Below, in pieces: positions 17,926 to 25,932 of a DNA stretch of 33,681 nt. A program made the position numbers and the translations under genes. The DNA is taken from the NCBI GenBank assembly GCA_036397975.1, contig DASWHW010000016.1, positions 1 to 33,681 of the forward strand, written 5' to 3'. Source of the DNA: SZUA-287 sp036397975 (GTDB taxonomy: Bacteria; Bacteroidota; Ignavibacteria; UBA10030; UBA6906). Below the pieces are notes generated by a model, which was not told where the DNA came from, did not search any database, and saw only the letters and a list, made by a program, of their open reading frames with translations. Position 1 is the stretch's first letter, and each line of letters begins with the position of its first letter.

Positions 17926-18532
17926 TTTAACACATCCTATCACCACCGATCTGCCGGTGTATTTTCCCTGGCATCCGGCCACCATGCTAGAGGAGACTGC
18001 AAACTACAAGGATAATCTGTGTGTCGTCCACCGGCTTAGCATCGGAACGCATTCCGGGACGCACATTGATGCACCAAGCCATGTGCTGGAAGGTGGTTTC
18101 ACAATGGATGCATATGATCCGTCGCTCTGGTACATCGATGCGCAGGTTGTCGACTTTACTCCCCGTGAGCCGAATCGCGGGATCTCAGCAGAAGAACTCC
18201 GGACGATGAATCTTCGCGAGGGGATTGGGGTGATTGTGAAAACTGGCTGGGATGTGCATTTCGGCTCACCGGATTACTACAAGACCTATCCGCCTATTAC
18301 AAATGACGCAGCAGAGTTTCTTGTCTCGAAGAGGGTCAAGCTGCTTGCTGCTGACACGCCCTTCAAATTGGACGTGCACTATACGATGCTGAGGGAAGGA
18401 ATCCCACTGGTTACTAATTTGAATAATATGAAGGATCTGTCCGCGGGAATGGTGAAGCTGATTGCAGCGCCGCTGCTAATCACGAATGGAGATGGGGCGC
18501 CCGCCCGTGTTCTTGCTGTCGTCGAGGACTGA
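17912..18532 (+). CDS. Cyclase / kynurenine-formamidase-like metal hydrolase
   Basis: This is a 206-residue member of the cyclase (KynB/isatin hydrolase) family. The metal motif GTHSGTHIDAPSH (His47, His51, Asp53, His57) is intact. Downstream LLAADTPFKLD and GIPLVTNLNNMKDL match the family layout. In the latter segment relatives usually have Glu-Asn where this protein has Thr168-Asn169, so one metal-site carboxylate may be missing or moved. Family members hydrolyse aryl formamides, isatin or cyclic amides and lactones. The position directly after a DHOD-like/ferredoxin pair and before an M20 deacylase suggests opening of a reduced ring or cleavage of an amide. That role is an inference from context. 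Confidence 0.87.
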   Translation: MRVFDLTHPITTDLPVYFPWHPATMLEETANYKDNLCVVHRLSIGTHSGTHIDAPSHVLEGGFTMDAYDPSLWYIDAQVVDFTPREPNRGISAEELRTMNLREGIGVIVKTGWDVHFGSPDYYKTYPPITNDAAEFLVSKRVKLLAADTPFKLDVHYTMLREGIPLVTNLNNMKDLSAGMVKLIAAPLLITNGDGAPARVLAVVED

Positions 18533-18536
18533 CAGG

Positions 18537-19673
18537 ATGAACAGCCACGAGTCTCTTCTCCACCTTCTCGCTGATCTTGTTGCGATTCCCAGTATGAACC
18601 CCATGGGACGCGACCGCACCGGGGCGGAGTATAGCGAGGAGAAAATCGCCGCGTTTGTATCGGACTATCTGCGCCAGAATGCCATTGACGTGAAGACGTA
18701 CGAGGTTGCGCCTCATCGTCCCAACGTTATCGGATACGTTGATGCGGGAGCAAAACATACAGTTCTGCTCGAAGCGCATCTGGATACTGTTCATGCTGAT
18801 AACATGACCATCGAGCCATTCCACCCGAGAATGGTTGATGGACGTCTGTATGGTCGCGGTGCGTGCGATACGAAGGCTTCGCTTGCTTCCTTCCTTCATA
18901 CATTCGGCACGCTTGCAAAGAAAGCAAGCACGTTGGAATATAATATAGCGCTGGCTGCCGTTTCTGATGAAGAATATAGTTTTACAGGTGCGCGGCGGGC
19001 GGCTGAAAATGGACTGAAGGCGGATTTTGGCATCGTCGGGGAACCGACACAACTTCACATCGTCCGAGCTCATAAGGGTGTGCTGCGATGGAGAGTTGTC
19101 ACCAGGGGAACTGCGGCGCACTCCGCGTACCCTGATCGCGGCGATAACGCAATCTACACTATGGGAAATGTTCTTACGCGACTCCAAGCATACGGGGCCG
19201 GGCTAATGCAACGACCACCACACGAAGAACTCGGGACACCGACATTGAGTGTCGGGGTCATAGAAGGAGGACAGGCAGTCAACATCGTTCCCGATCGTTG
19301 TTGGATAGAAATCGATCGCCGCACGCTGCCCGGGGAAACGGAGGGCGAGATCTTGAAATCCGTAGAGTCTGTCCTGCATGATGTGCCAAGATATGAGTTT
19401 GAACCGCCTCATATCTCTATTGGTGGTAGCGATGTCTCTACCCAGAACCCCTTTTTGCAGAGACTGGCCGGAGTCATTGAAAAAGTGAATGGCGAATGCG
19501 TGATCGAGACAGCGCAGTATGCGACCAATGCCGGAGTATATAGCCAGTTCGGCATCCCGACCATTGTGTTCGGCCCCGGTGATATCGCGCAGGCGCACAC
19601 AGCGACAGAGTTTGTCGAAACAAGTCAAGTGATTCGCTGCTCGGAAATTCTATTGCACTTCTTGACGAAATGA
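18537..19673 (+). CDS. M20-family metallopeptidase/deacylase (ArgE/DapE type)
   Basis: This is a 378-residue dinuclear-zinc hydrolase. Visible metal-site and catalytic residues are His81 and Asp83 (EAHLDTVH), bridging Asp111 (GRGACDTKAS), the Glu145-Glu146 pair (SDEEYS), Glu169 (VGEPTQ) and His354 (QAHTATEF). The dimerisation domain (RGTAAHSAYPDRGDNA) is present. The motif wording matches N-acetylornithine deacetylases and succinyl-diaminopimelate desuccinylases rather than hydantoinase-linked carbamoylases. A deacylase next to an NSAR-type racemase-like gene recalls known N-succinylamino acid systems; deacetylation of an amino sugar derivative is the alternative. I chose the ATG at 18537, with GAGG at 18524-18527. 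A longer in-frame start at 18486 lies inside the cyclase gene. Confidence 0.9.
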   Translation: MNSHESLLHLLADLVAIPSMNPMGRDRTGAEYSEEKIAAFVSDYLRQNAIDVKTYEVAPHRPNVIGYVDAGAKHTVLLEAHLDTVHADNMTIEPFHPRMVDGRLYGRGACDTKASLASFLHTFGTLAKKASTLEYNIALAAVSDEEYSFTGARRAAENGLKADFGIVGEPTQLHIVRAHKGVLRWRVVTRGTAAHSAYPDRGDNAIYTMGNVLTRLQAYGAGLMQRPPHEELGTPTLSVGVIEGGQAVNIVPDRCWIEIDRRTLPGETEGEILKSVESVLHDVPRYEFEPPHISIGGSDVSTQNPFLQRLAGVIEKVNGECVIETAQYATNAGVYSQFGIPTIVFGPGDIAQAHTATEFVETSQVIRCSEILLHFLTK

Positions 19674-20647
19674 TCTTGGGCAAGAGTATCAAAAGGATTG
19701 TTGGTCTTGATGTTGGTGGAACGAAGACGGCTGTTATTCTTGGCGATGATGAAGGCCGGATTCTTTCGCGGAAGCAGTTTCCGACAAATCCAGCAAGAGG
19801 ATTTGAGGAGGTGTTTGATGATATCTGCAATGGCGTTCGCTCAACCATGGAGTTGGTTGACGGGTCGATATCCGCACTGAGCGTTTCTATTGGTGGTCCG
19901 CTTGATGTGCTAAACGGTATCATCAAATCGCCCCCGAACCTGCCAGGGTGGGATAACATTCCTTTGAAGGAACTCTTGAGAGAGCAATTTCAGGTACCGG
20001 TGTACATCGAGCATGATGGAAACGCTGGAGCTCTTGCGGAATTCTATTTCGGAGCGGGAAAGGGTTTCCGGAATGTCGTCTTTATCACGATGGGAACAGG
20101 ATTTGGCGCCGGGTTCATCCTTGATGGAAGACTGTATCGCGGAACGAGCGATGTTGCGGGGGAGATTGGTCACATCCGCATTGCAGAGACGGGTCCACTC
20201 TGTTATGGAAAGTCTGGCTCTCTTGAAGGATATGGGAGCGGCAGCGGCCTCGGGAAGCTTGCTCGGTTAATGCACCCTGAACTCTGGAGCAATCAGGTAT
20301 CGGTGGTCGAATTGTATGAAGCATTTAAGGCAGGTTCGATCGAAGCGAAAATGGTGTTCGAGAAAGCATCATTGTATCTTGGGCGAGGTCTTGCAATCGT
20401 TGTCGATTTTCTGAATCCACAACGCGTGATTCTTGGTGGAATCGGGATGAGGTTACAGGATGTACTGATTGAACCTGCCCTGAGAGCCTATGCACAAGAA
20501 GTTCTGCCGGAAGCCGGTGACGTATGTGAAATCGTTCCCGCGTCGCTCGGTGAAACAATTGGAGATTATGCGGCACTTTGCGCAGCGTATGACCAGGGTG
20601 GCTTGCTCGTGATTGCCGATAAGATGTTCGAAGATTTTGAATCATGA
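19670..20647 (+). CDS. ROK-family sugar kinase
   Basis: This 325-residue cytoplasmic kinase has the ATP site LDVGGTKTA (Asp14), the catalytic-base motif EHDGNAGALAE (Asp116), MGTGFGAGFI and EIGHIRI (His168). Members phosphorylate glucose, N-acetylglucosamine, N-acetylmannosamine, mannose or fructose. The usual structural zinc motif CxCGxxGCxE is degenerate: only Cys178 remains in LCYGKSGSLE, so zinc binding is doubtful. It joins the M20 gene by an ATGA overlap. With GH3 hexosaminidase and a deacylase nearby, an N-acetylhexosamine or mannose substrate fits. Specificity cannot be fixed from sequence alone. Confidence 0.9.
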   Translation: MILGKSIKRIVGLDVGGTKTAVILGDDEGRILSRKQFPTNPARGFEEVFDDICNGVRSTMELVDGSISALSVSIGGPLDVLNGIIKSPPNLPGWDNIPLKELLREQFQVPVYIEHDGNAGALAEFYFGAGKGFRNVVFITMGTGFGAGFILDGRLYRGTSDVAGEIGHIRIAETGPLCYGKSGSLEGYGSGSGLGKLARLMHPELWSNQVSVVELYEAFKAGSIEAKMVFEKASLYLGRGLAIVVDFLNPQRVILGGIGMRLQDVLIEPALRAYAQEVLPEAGDVCEIVPASLGETIGDYAALCAAYDQGGLLVIADKMFEDFES

Positions 20648-20736
20648 ACAGCGATTCCATTTGCCACATCCGTAAAATTCTCCTCGTCCCGATGCATCAA
20701 GATTCAATGTCCACCATTATCAAGGACCATAGATGA
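20644..20736 (+). CDS. Possible 30-residue linker/coupling ORF
   Basis: A 30-codon frame fills the gap between the ROK kinase and the heparinase-like gene. Its ATG overlaps the kinase TGA as ATGA, and its own TGA overlaps the next ATG as ATGA. The peptide (starting MNSDSICHIRKIL) has no recognisable domain. It may only serve to carry ribosomes across the gap, or be chance. No good ribosome site of its own is visible. Confidence 0.3.
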   Translation: MNSDSICHIRKILLVPMHQDSMSTIIKDHR

Positions 20737-22976
20737 AACAAATCATATTACTGGTAACGGCGATGTTGTTCGTTCAGAGTTTTTCCTACTCTCAGAAAGC
20801 ATTGTATCTGGCTGAGATTGAAAAGGTCACTGAAAAGGCATGGGCCAACAACCCGGGCATCATCGACCACTGGAAAAAGACAAGTAAGCCCAGCATCCTA
20901 TGGGGCTATGATGCGCCCGCTCATCCTGTGTATCTGGCAAGCACATTGGCTTTCTTGTACGAGCAGACAAATGAAAAATCGTATGCTGAAAAGGCGGCGC
21001 AACTCCTCTCTTCGTATGGTGATCTGCGCGAAGTTCTCCCGAAAGATTATGCGAAGTCACGCGCAGAGTACGCCGCCGGTGTCCCCGCACTTTCAAATTT
21101 TTTCTTTTTCCCCCCATACGTTCGGGCCTACCTGAGAATACGGAACAGCGGCGTGATGAATGCAGCGACGAAGGCAAAGATTGAAAGGGACATTGCGCAG
21201 AGCGTCGACTTCATCTTCCACTTTCCTGAATGGGGAACGCACAACCGTGCGATGCTCAGGGCGGAGGCATTGTACTATGCCTATCTCGCCTTTCCTGATC
21301 ATCCGCATGCTGCGAAATGGAAACAAATGGCCGAGGTTATCGCCAACGACAATATCAACAACTGGGAAATCGAAGACGCATCCCTCTACAACCCTGTTTG
21401 GCTCCACGCACTCTTTTCGTATGCTGAAGCCGCAAACAGGCCGGAGGTGTACACTTCACCCATGGTGCATTACTATCTTGACTACTACGCAAGACTCATC
21501 TCTCCGAGCGGAACGATTCCGGATTATGGAGACGCAGCATGGAACACAGCTTCGGGGGCACTCCGGTTCGTTGCGATTTTTGAAAAGGGAGCCGCGGTTT
21601 ACAAGGATCCTGTGATGAAGTGGGCGGCGCAATCCATTCTCCGCACTGCCACCGACAGGATGGACACAATGGGCGTGGGTGAATCCTACTCGCTCAGCGA
21701 TGCATTCCGTTGGACAGATGAATCGATAAAGCCCGAACATCCGACAAGTCTCAGCCAGGACGTTCTTGATGACGTGATCGGCAAGAAAGTTGTCTTTCGC
21801 AATGGTTGGGCTGACACCAGCACGTACCTTTTGCTCAACTATTGCGATGAAGGACAGTGGGGATTTCCCTACAAGGAATATCTTCGGAACACTATTACCG
21901 TCGAGCACGAAAAGATGACTCACGGTCACTCCGATGAGAACAGCATTGTTTTGTTGATGAACAAAGGCTCTGTACTATTGCACGATGCAGGCTATCGGGA
22001 CTCACTTCCCAGCGGGAATTTTGGCTCCTGGCGAGCGGATTATTTTCACAACCGAATCGTCGTCCGGAAAGATAGACGCGATCCTCATCAGGGTGTTCTC
22101 GAATATGTGCGAAACTATGGCGCTCATCGTCCCGTCGAGACTCAGAGGGTTGACTTTCTTTCGCTGAAAGATGTGGATATGAGTCGCACACGGGTAACAG
22201 ACATTAACCTCGGCTACCGATGGGACCGGATTGTCACGTACGTGCGCGACCCCGGATACTTTGTTGTTATTGACGGGGTAAAAGCACTGCGCAAGGATTA
22301 TTTCACGTACACAAACTTCTGGCACGCGCAGAATGTCTACGCCGAGGGTCAACGGTATTTCGATGTTGCTACAGATTCTGTCCCTGGCTTTAAGTTCTCC
22401 CCACGGCAATCGCTCCTGATATATTTTCCTGAGAATGATGCAAAATCAATTGGGAGAGAGCCAATCAGCCGGCAGTCCCAAATGGAGCAAGCGATTTACC
22501 AATCGGCTTCCAGTTCCTACAACACGGGAGACTATGAGACGTTTGTCACCGTGCTCTATCCACATGACCGAAGCCAGAAAGCTGAGTCGTTAATCCCGCA
22601 GTTCAGATTGTTGGAAACATCCGTTCCGGGCAAAGCCATCGCCCTTGAAGTGACTAGCGGAGCAAAGAAGAACTACATTTTTGTACGCCTGGATCTGGAG
22701 ATGGAACTTTCGCCGAAAGATATACGTCCGCGGTACTTGTATGACTTGGGAAAAGTGTCATTTGCTGGATTTGAAACTGATGCGCCTTTCATGTATGCAA
22801 CTGTGAACAAATCCTCCGTGAGTTACTCTGCAGCGGAAGTGCTGAAAGTGAAATACAGTGGCAAGACTTTAATGGAGGCACTGCCAAATACACACGGACT
22901 GCAGCCTGACGGATCACCTGATCGGATTGCATTCACCAAGTGGAGATACTGGGAAGATACTGTTCCCCTCAGGTAA
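20733..22976 (+). CDS. Secreted heparinase II/III-like polysaccharide lyase candidate
   Basis: This is a 747-residue protein with a signal peptide (about residues 1-20, ending SYSQ). Residues about 25-350 form a helical toroid-like region (PEWGTHNRAMLRAEALYYAYLAF, with Asn and His typical of lyase active sites). The segment EKMTHGHSDENSIVLLMN (His397, His399, Asp401) resembles the HGHxD motif that opens the heparinase II/III-like beta-sandwich, and the rest is strand-rich. Such lyases cut uronic-acid-containing glycans by beta-elimination. No sulfatase is present in the window, so the target may be non-sulfated. The AAGGA at 20722-20726 is a fair ribosome site. Exact PL family and substrate are unknown. 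Confidence 0.83.
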   Translation: MKQIILLVTAMLFVQSFSYSQKALYLAEIEKVTEKAWANNPGIIDHWKKTSKPSILWGYDAPAHPVYLASTLAFLYEQTNEKSYAEKAAQLLSSYGDLREVLPKDYAKSRAEYAAGVPALSNFFFFPPYVRAYLRIRNSGVMNAATKAKIERDIAQSVDFIFHFPEWGTHNRAMLRAEALYYAYLAFPDHPHAAKWKQMAEVIANDNINNWEIEDASLYNPVWLHALFSYAEAANRPEVYTSPMVHYYLDYYARLISPSGTIPDYGDAAWNTASGALRFVAIFEKGAAVYKDPVMKWAAQSILRTATDRMDTMGVGESYSLSDAFRWTDESIKPEHPTSLSQDVLDDVIGKKVVFRNGWADTSTYLLLNYCDEGQWGFPYKEYLRNTITVEHEKMTHGHSDENSIVLLMNKGSVLLHDAGYRDSLPSGNFGSWRADYFHNRIVVRKDRRDPHQGVLEYVRNYGAHRPVETQRVDFLSLKDVDMSRTRVTDINLGYRWDRIVTYVRDPGYFVVIDGVKALRKDYFTYTNFWHAQNVYAEGQRYFDVATDSVPGFKFSPRQSLLIYFPENDAKSIGREPISRQSQMEQAIYQSASSSYNTGDYETFVTVLYPHDRSQKAESLIPQFRLLETSVPGKAIALEVTSGAKKNYIFVRLDLEMELSPKDIRPRYLYDLGKVSFAGFETDAPFMYATVNKSSVSYSAAEVLKVKYSGKTLMEALPNTHGLQPDGSPDRIAFTKWRYWEDTVPLR

Positions 22977-23030
22977 AGAGCAATTTGTGTAGGGGAACTC
23001 ATTCAAATACCAACAAGAAAACACAGTCTT

Positions 23031-23858
23031 ATGGAATCTGGAAAGCGAATTCGGTTAGGCAGAATATGGAAACACAAACGATGCGTCATCATTCCATATG
23101 ATCATGCAGCGTATTCGGGTCCTGTGCAAGGGATTGAAGACTTGCGACGATTGACTGAACGTATCTCCAATACATCAGCGGACGCGATTCTGGTGAATCC
23201 CGGCAGCATGAAAATGGTGGCTCCCGTTCTCGGAGGGCTTGGTGTGATCGCGCGACTTGACGGTGGGTTTACAAGATTTTCCGCTGCCCCGAGTGACTAC
23301 CACACGATGTGCCCAGTCGAGAGTGCCGTTGCACTTGGCGCCGACGCAGGCATCGTGTTCACTTTTGTCGGAACAGAAAATGAAACAGACTCGCTCAAAC
23401 GTCTTGGGCTGACCGTAGCCGACGCAGACCGACATGGATTTCCGCTGGTTGCAGAAATCCTTCCTCCAAGTTTGTTGAACAATCATTTTGGAAGCACGAT
23501 GTTTAAAAAACCGGGGAGCGCCAAGGATGTATTTGCCGAAACGCTGAGTGTCGCGCGTATTGGCGCGGAAGCCGGTGCAGATATAATCAAGACGCGATAT
23601 ACGGGCGATGTTGGGCAGTTCCGACAAATTGTGCAGCAATGCGGCGTTCCGGTAATCGTTGCGGGTGGACCGGCCTTGAACGGAACTGATGAAGCGTTGC
23701 TCCAACTAGCGTTTGATTGTGTCCAGGCTAATGCCGCTGGCATTATCTTCGGACGGAATGTCTGGCAATATCCAAAGATGGAGCAACTTATTGCTGCACT
23801 CTGTGCCATCGTGCACGAGGAAGCATCCGTTGCGAGCGCTCTCAAACTGCTGCGATGA
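23031..23858 (+). CDS. Class I aldolase of the DhnA/LsrF family, copy 2
   Basis: This is a 275-residue TIM-barrel aldolase related to the one at 8503. Features are IPYDHA near residue 21 (AIDHG in copy 1), Schiff-base Lys187 in DIIKTRYTGD, and phosphate loops VAGGPALN and FGRNVWQ. It differs from copy 1 in the substrate loops (ARLDGGFTRFS and a longer region before the lysine), so a different ketose phosphate is likely. The ATGA overlap with a FruK/LacC-type kinase strongly suggests that the kinase makes the bisphosphate that this enzyme cleaves. The ribosome site before the ATG is weak. Confidence 0.87.
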   Translation: MESGKRIRLGRIWKHKRCVIIPYDHAAYSGPVQGIEDLRRLTERISNTSADAILVNPGSMKMVAPVLGGLGVIARLDGGFTRFSAAPSDYHTMCPVESAVALGADAGIVFTFVGTENETDSLKRLGLTVADADRHGFPLVAEILPPSLLNNHFGSTMFKKPGSAKDVFAETLSVARIGAEAGADIIKTRYTGDVGQFRQIVQQCGVPVIVAGGPALNGTDEALLQLAFDCVQANAAGIIFGRNVWQYPKMEQLIAALCAIVHEEASVASALKLLR

Positions 23859-24781
23859 TAACGACGGTTACTCTGAATCCGATGCTCGACAAAACCGTTT
23901 ACGTTGACAGGATTCAGCGTGGCGCGGTTCAGCGTGCGTCGAGGATGGAGATGGTTGTTGGAGGCAAGGGTGTCAACGTGTCGCGGCAGTTGACTCAACT
24001 GGGAGTGAAGACAACTGCGACAGGATTTATCGGTGGAGAAGTCGGGACATTGATTGAGTGGTTGTTGGATTCCGAAGGCATCGGACGCGACTTCGTTCGG
24101 GTTGCGAGTATGACGCGAGAAGGTGTCACCTACCGAGAGAGTAACGGGACGGTGACAGCTGTGTTTGAGCCGTCGCAGCAGATTACATCCCACGAGGCGG
24201 AGCATCTGGTAGAGCGGGTGAGTTTGCTGATGTCGCGGAGCGAATGGATCGTTTGCAGCGGCAGTTCACCGTCTCGCGAAACTGAAAATACTTTTGCGTC
24301 TATTCTGAAACTGGCGACTGAGCGGTCGGTGAAAACCGTTCTCGATTCATATGATCGAGTGTGCTTGAATGCATTACAGTATCGGCCAACCATTATCAAA
24401 ATGAACAAAGAAGAGTACGAACGAACATTCGGAAGAAGAATAGCTGGCACATCAGATTATCTCACAGCCTTCGAAGCATTCCTCAGTCGGGGAACTACCC
24501 TCTGTGTTATTACCGACGGTCCGGGAGTTGTTTACGCAGCCACGAATGATAAGCGGTGGATGGTCACGCCACCAGCTATCAGTTCAGTGAACGCAACGGG
24601 CAGTGGCGACAGTATGGTGGCGGGGATGCTTTACGCATTCACTCGCGGCTGGGACACTGAACGAGCGTTGGCGTTTGGCGTGGCCGCGGGCTCGTGCAAC
24701 GCCCAACAGTGGGACGTGGCAAACTCAACGCTGAAGGATATTACCCAAATGGAAACACAAGTATTACTGAAGACTCTGTAA
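23855..24781 (+). CDS. 1-phosphofructokinase / tagatose-6-phosphate kinase-like (PfkB family)
   Basis: This is a 308-residue kinase of the FruK/LacC branch. Features are the N-terminal TLNPMLDKTVYVD, substrate motif VVGGKGVNVSRQLTQLG, and catalytic motif NATGSGDSMVAGML with base Asp252. Enzymes of this branch phosphorylate a ketose monophosphate to a bisphosphate in the cytoplasm. It starts inside the stop of the aldolase gene, so the two form a kinase/aldolase unit giving triose phosphates. Fructose-1-phosphate, tagatose-6-phosphate or a deoxy analogue are all possible. Confidence 0.9.
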   Translation: MITTVTLNPMLDKTVYVDRIQRGAVQRASRMEMVVGGKGVNVSRQLTQLGVKTTATGFIGGEVGTLIEWLLDSEGIGRDFVRVASMTREGVTYRESNGTVTAVFEPSQQITSHEAEHLVERVSLLMSRSEWIVCSGSSPSRETENTFASILKLATERSVKTVLDSYDRVCLNALQYRPTIIKMNKEEYERTFGRRIAGTSDYLTAFEAFLSRGTTLCVITDGPGVVYAATNDKRWMVTPPAISSVNATGSGDSMVAGMLYAFTRGWDTERALAFGVAAGSCNAQQWDVANSTLKDITQMETQVLLKTL

Positions 24782-24786
24782 GTAGG

Positions 24787-25932
24787 ATGCACGGAAAGAT
24801 ATTCACATCACGCGATCGCATCCTTACGGCGATGCGGCGCGGCATTCCCGACAGGGTCCCGGTGATGCCGGATATTTCCAACATGGTACCTGCTCGACTC
24901 ACGGGAAAACCATTCTGGGATATCTACCTCCATAATGATCCACCACTTGGTGAGGCGTACCTGGATGCCGTCAAATACTTTGGTTTCGATGGCTGGTACA
25001 TCTACGATAACGCGACGATGTTTGAGGAGCCGGCCTGGTCGCAGAAGGTGATTGAGCGTAATGATGAGGAACTCAAGGTTGAGCGGTGGATTGATACTCC
25101 CTTGGGGCGGTTGAGCGAGATCGTCGGGTATCCCATCAGTGACCCGCCCTGGCCGGCGGAAGGGATGATCAAGGATATTGCCACAGACCTTCCAAAGCTG
25201 CAATGGTACATGCAACAGCGTTCGTACGAGAGTCTTTTCAAAAATCGTTCAAAGATCGGGGAGCTGGGAATTTTTGGGGTTGCGATTGAAACCTTCATGG
25301 GATTCTGGGTGTGGGTGCGCAATGGCGGTTCAATGCAGGCGCTCCTGGACTTTTCAGAGGAACCTGACCGAATGCGACAGGTGCATGAGTACTATCTTGC
25401 CTTTGCGAATGACGCAACGCAACGCGTGCTCTCGTATCGGCCGGATGAAATCCTGCTCGCAGGATCGTCATCTTCGCTGAGTCTCAGTTCACCGGGGATC
25501 TATAAAGAGTTCGATCTCCCGATCATCAAGGCTGTATCTGCCGCATGCAAGACAGCGGATGTCATTTGCCATCAACATACCTGCGGGAAATCGAGACTTA
25601 TCGTGGAGATCAACCATGCTGAAACAGATGTGAATGTGATGGAACCCCTCGAGCGACCGCCGGGAGGCGATGTTGATCTTGCCGAAGTGAAACGCCGATT
25701 CGGCGACAAGTTTTGCTTGAAGGGAAATGTGAACACGTTTGAAACGATGCTGAATGGGTCCGCGCACGATGTTGAGCGGGAAGCAAAGGCATGTATCGAC
25801 GCGGCTGCCAGCGGCGGCGGATTTATTCTCGCGACCGGCGATCAATGCGGCCGCGATACTCCGGATGAAAATATTTACACTCTTGTCGAGGTGGCGAAAA
25901 CGTATGGCAAATATGGGCAGGTCGAACAATGA
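24787..25932 (+). CDS. UroD-family zinc methyltransferase (MtaA/CmuA-like), corrinoid-linked
   Basis: This 381-residue protein is of the uroporphyrinogen-decarboxylase superfamily. It carries the methyltransferase zinc pattern HxCxnC: His264 and Cys266 in HQHTCGKS, and Cys354 in GDQCGRD. Known MtaA/MtbA-type methyltransferases have this triad, and true UroD enzymes do not need it. The start RDRILTAMRRGIPDRVPVMP is typical. It is followed with an ATGA overlap by a corrinoid protein, so it should move a methyl group to or from cobalt. Its substrate may be a methylated compound from the degraded glycan. I reject the in-frame start at 24694, which overlaps the kinase. The ATG at 24787 is preceded closely by GTAGG. 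Confidence 0.9.
   Translation: MHGKIFTSRDRILTAMRRGIPDRVPVMPDISNMVPARLTGKPFWDIYLHNDPPLGEAYLDAVKYFGFDGWYIYDNATMFEEPAWSQKVIERNDEELKVERWIDTPLGRLSEIVGYPISDPPWPAEGMIKDIATDLPKLQWYMQQRSYESLFKNRSKIGELGIFGVAIETFMGFWVWVRNGGSMQALLDFSEEPDRMRQVHEYYLAFANDATQRVLSYRPDEILLAGSSSSLSLSSPGIYKEFDLPIIKAVSAACKTADVICHQHTCGKSRLIVEINHAETDVNVMEPLERPPGGDVDLAEVKRRFGDKFCLKGNVNTFETMLNGSAHDVEREAKACIDAAASGGGFILATGDQCGRDTPDENIYTLVEVAKTYGKYGQVEQ

Noticed and set aside
18480..19187. 235-codon open frame on the minus strand
   Set aside because: It is antisense to the M20 gene with its full metal-ligand set; translation shows no domain.
24694..24786. Longer start for the UroD-family gene
   Set aside because: It would overlap the kinase by nearly 90 bases and adds residues with no family resemblance; the ATG at 24787 fits the usual N-terminus.
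24787..25932. Heme-biosynthesis uroporphyrinogen decarboxylase
   Set aside because: The HxC...C zinc triad and the coupled corrinoid protein fit the methyltransferase branch; no heme genes are nearby.
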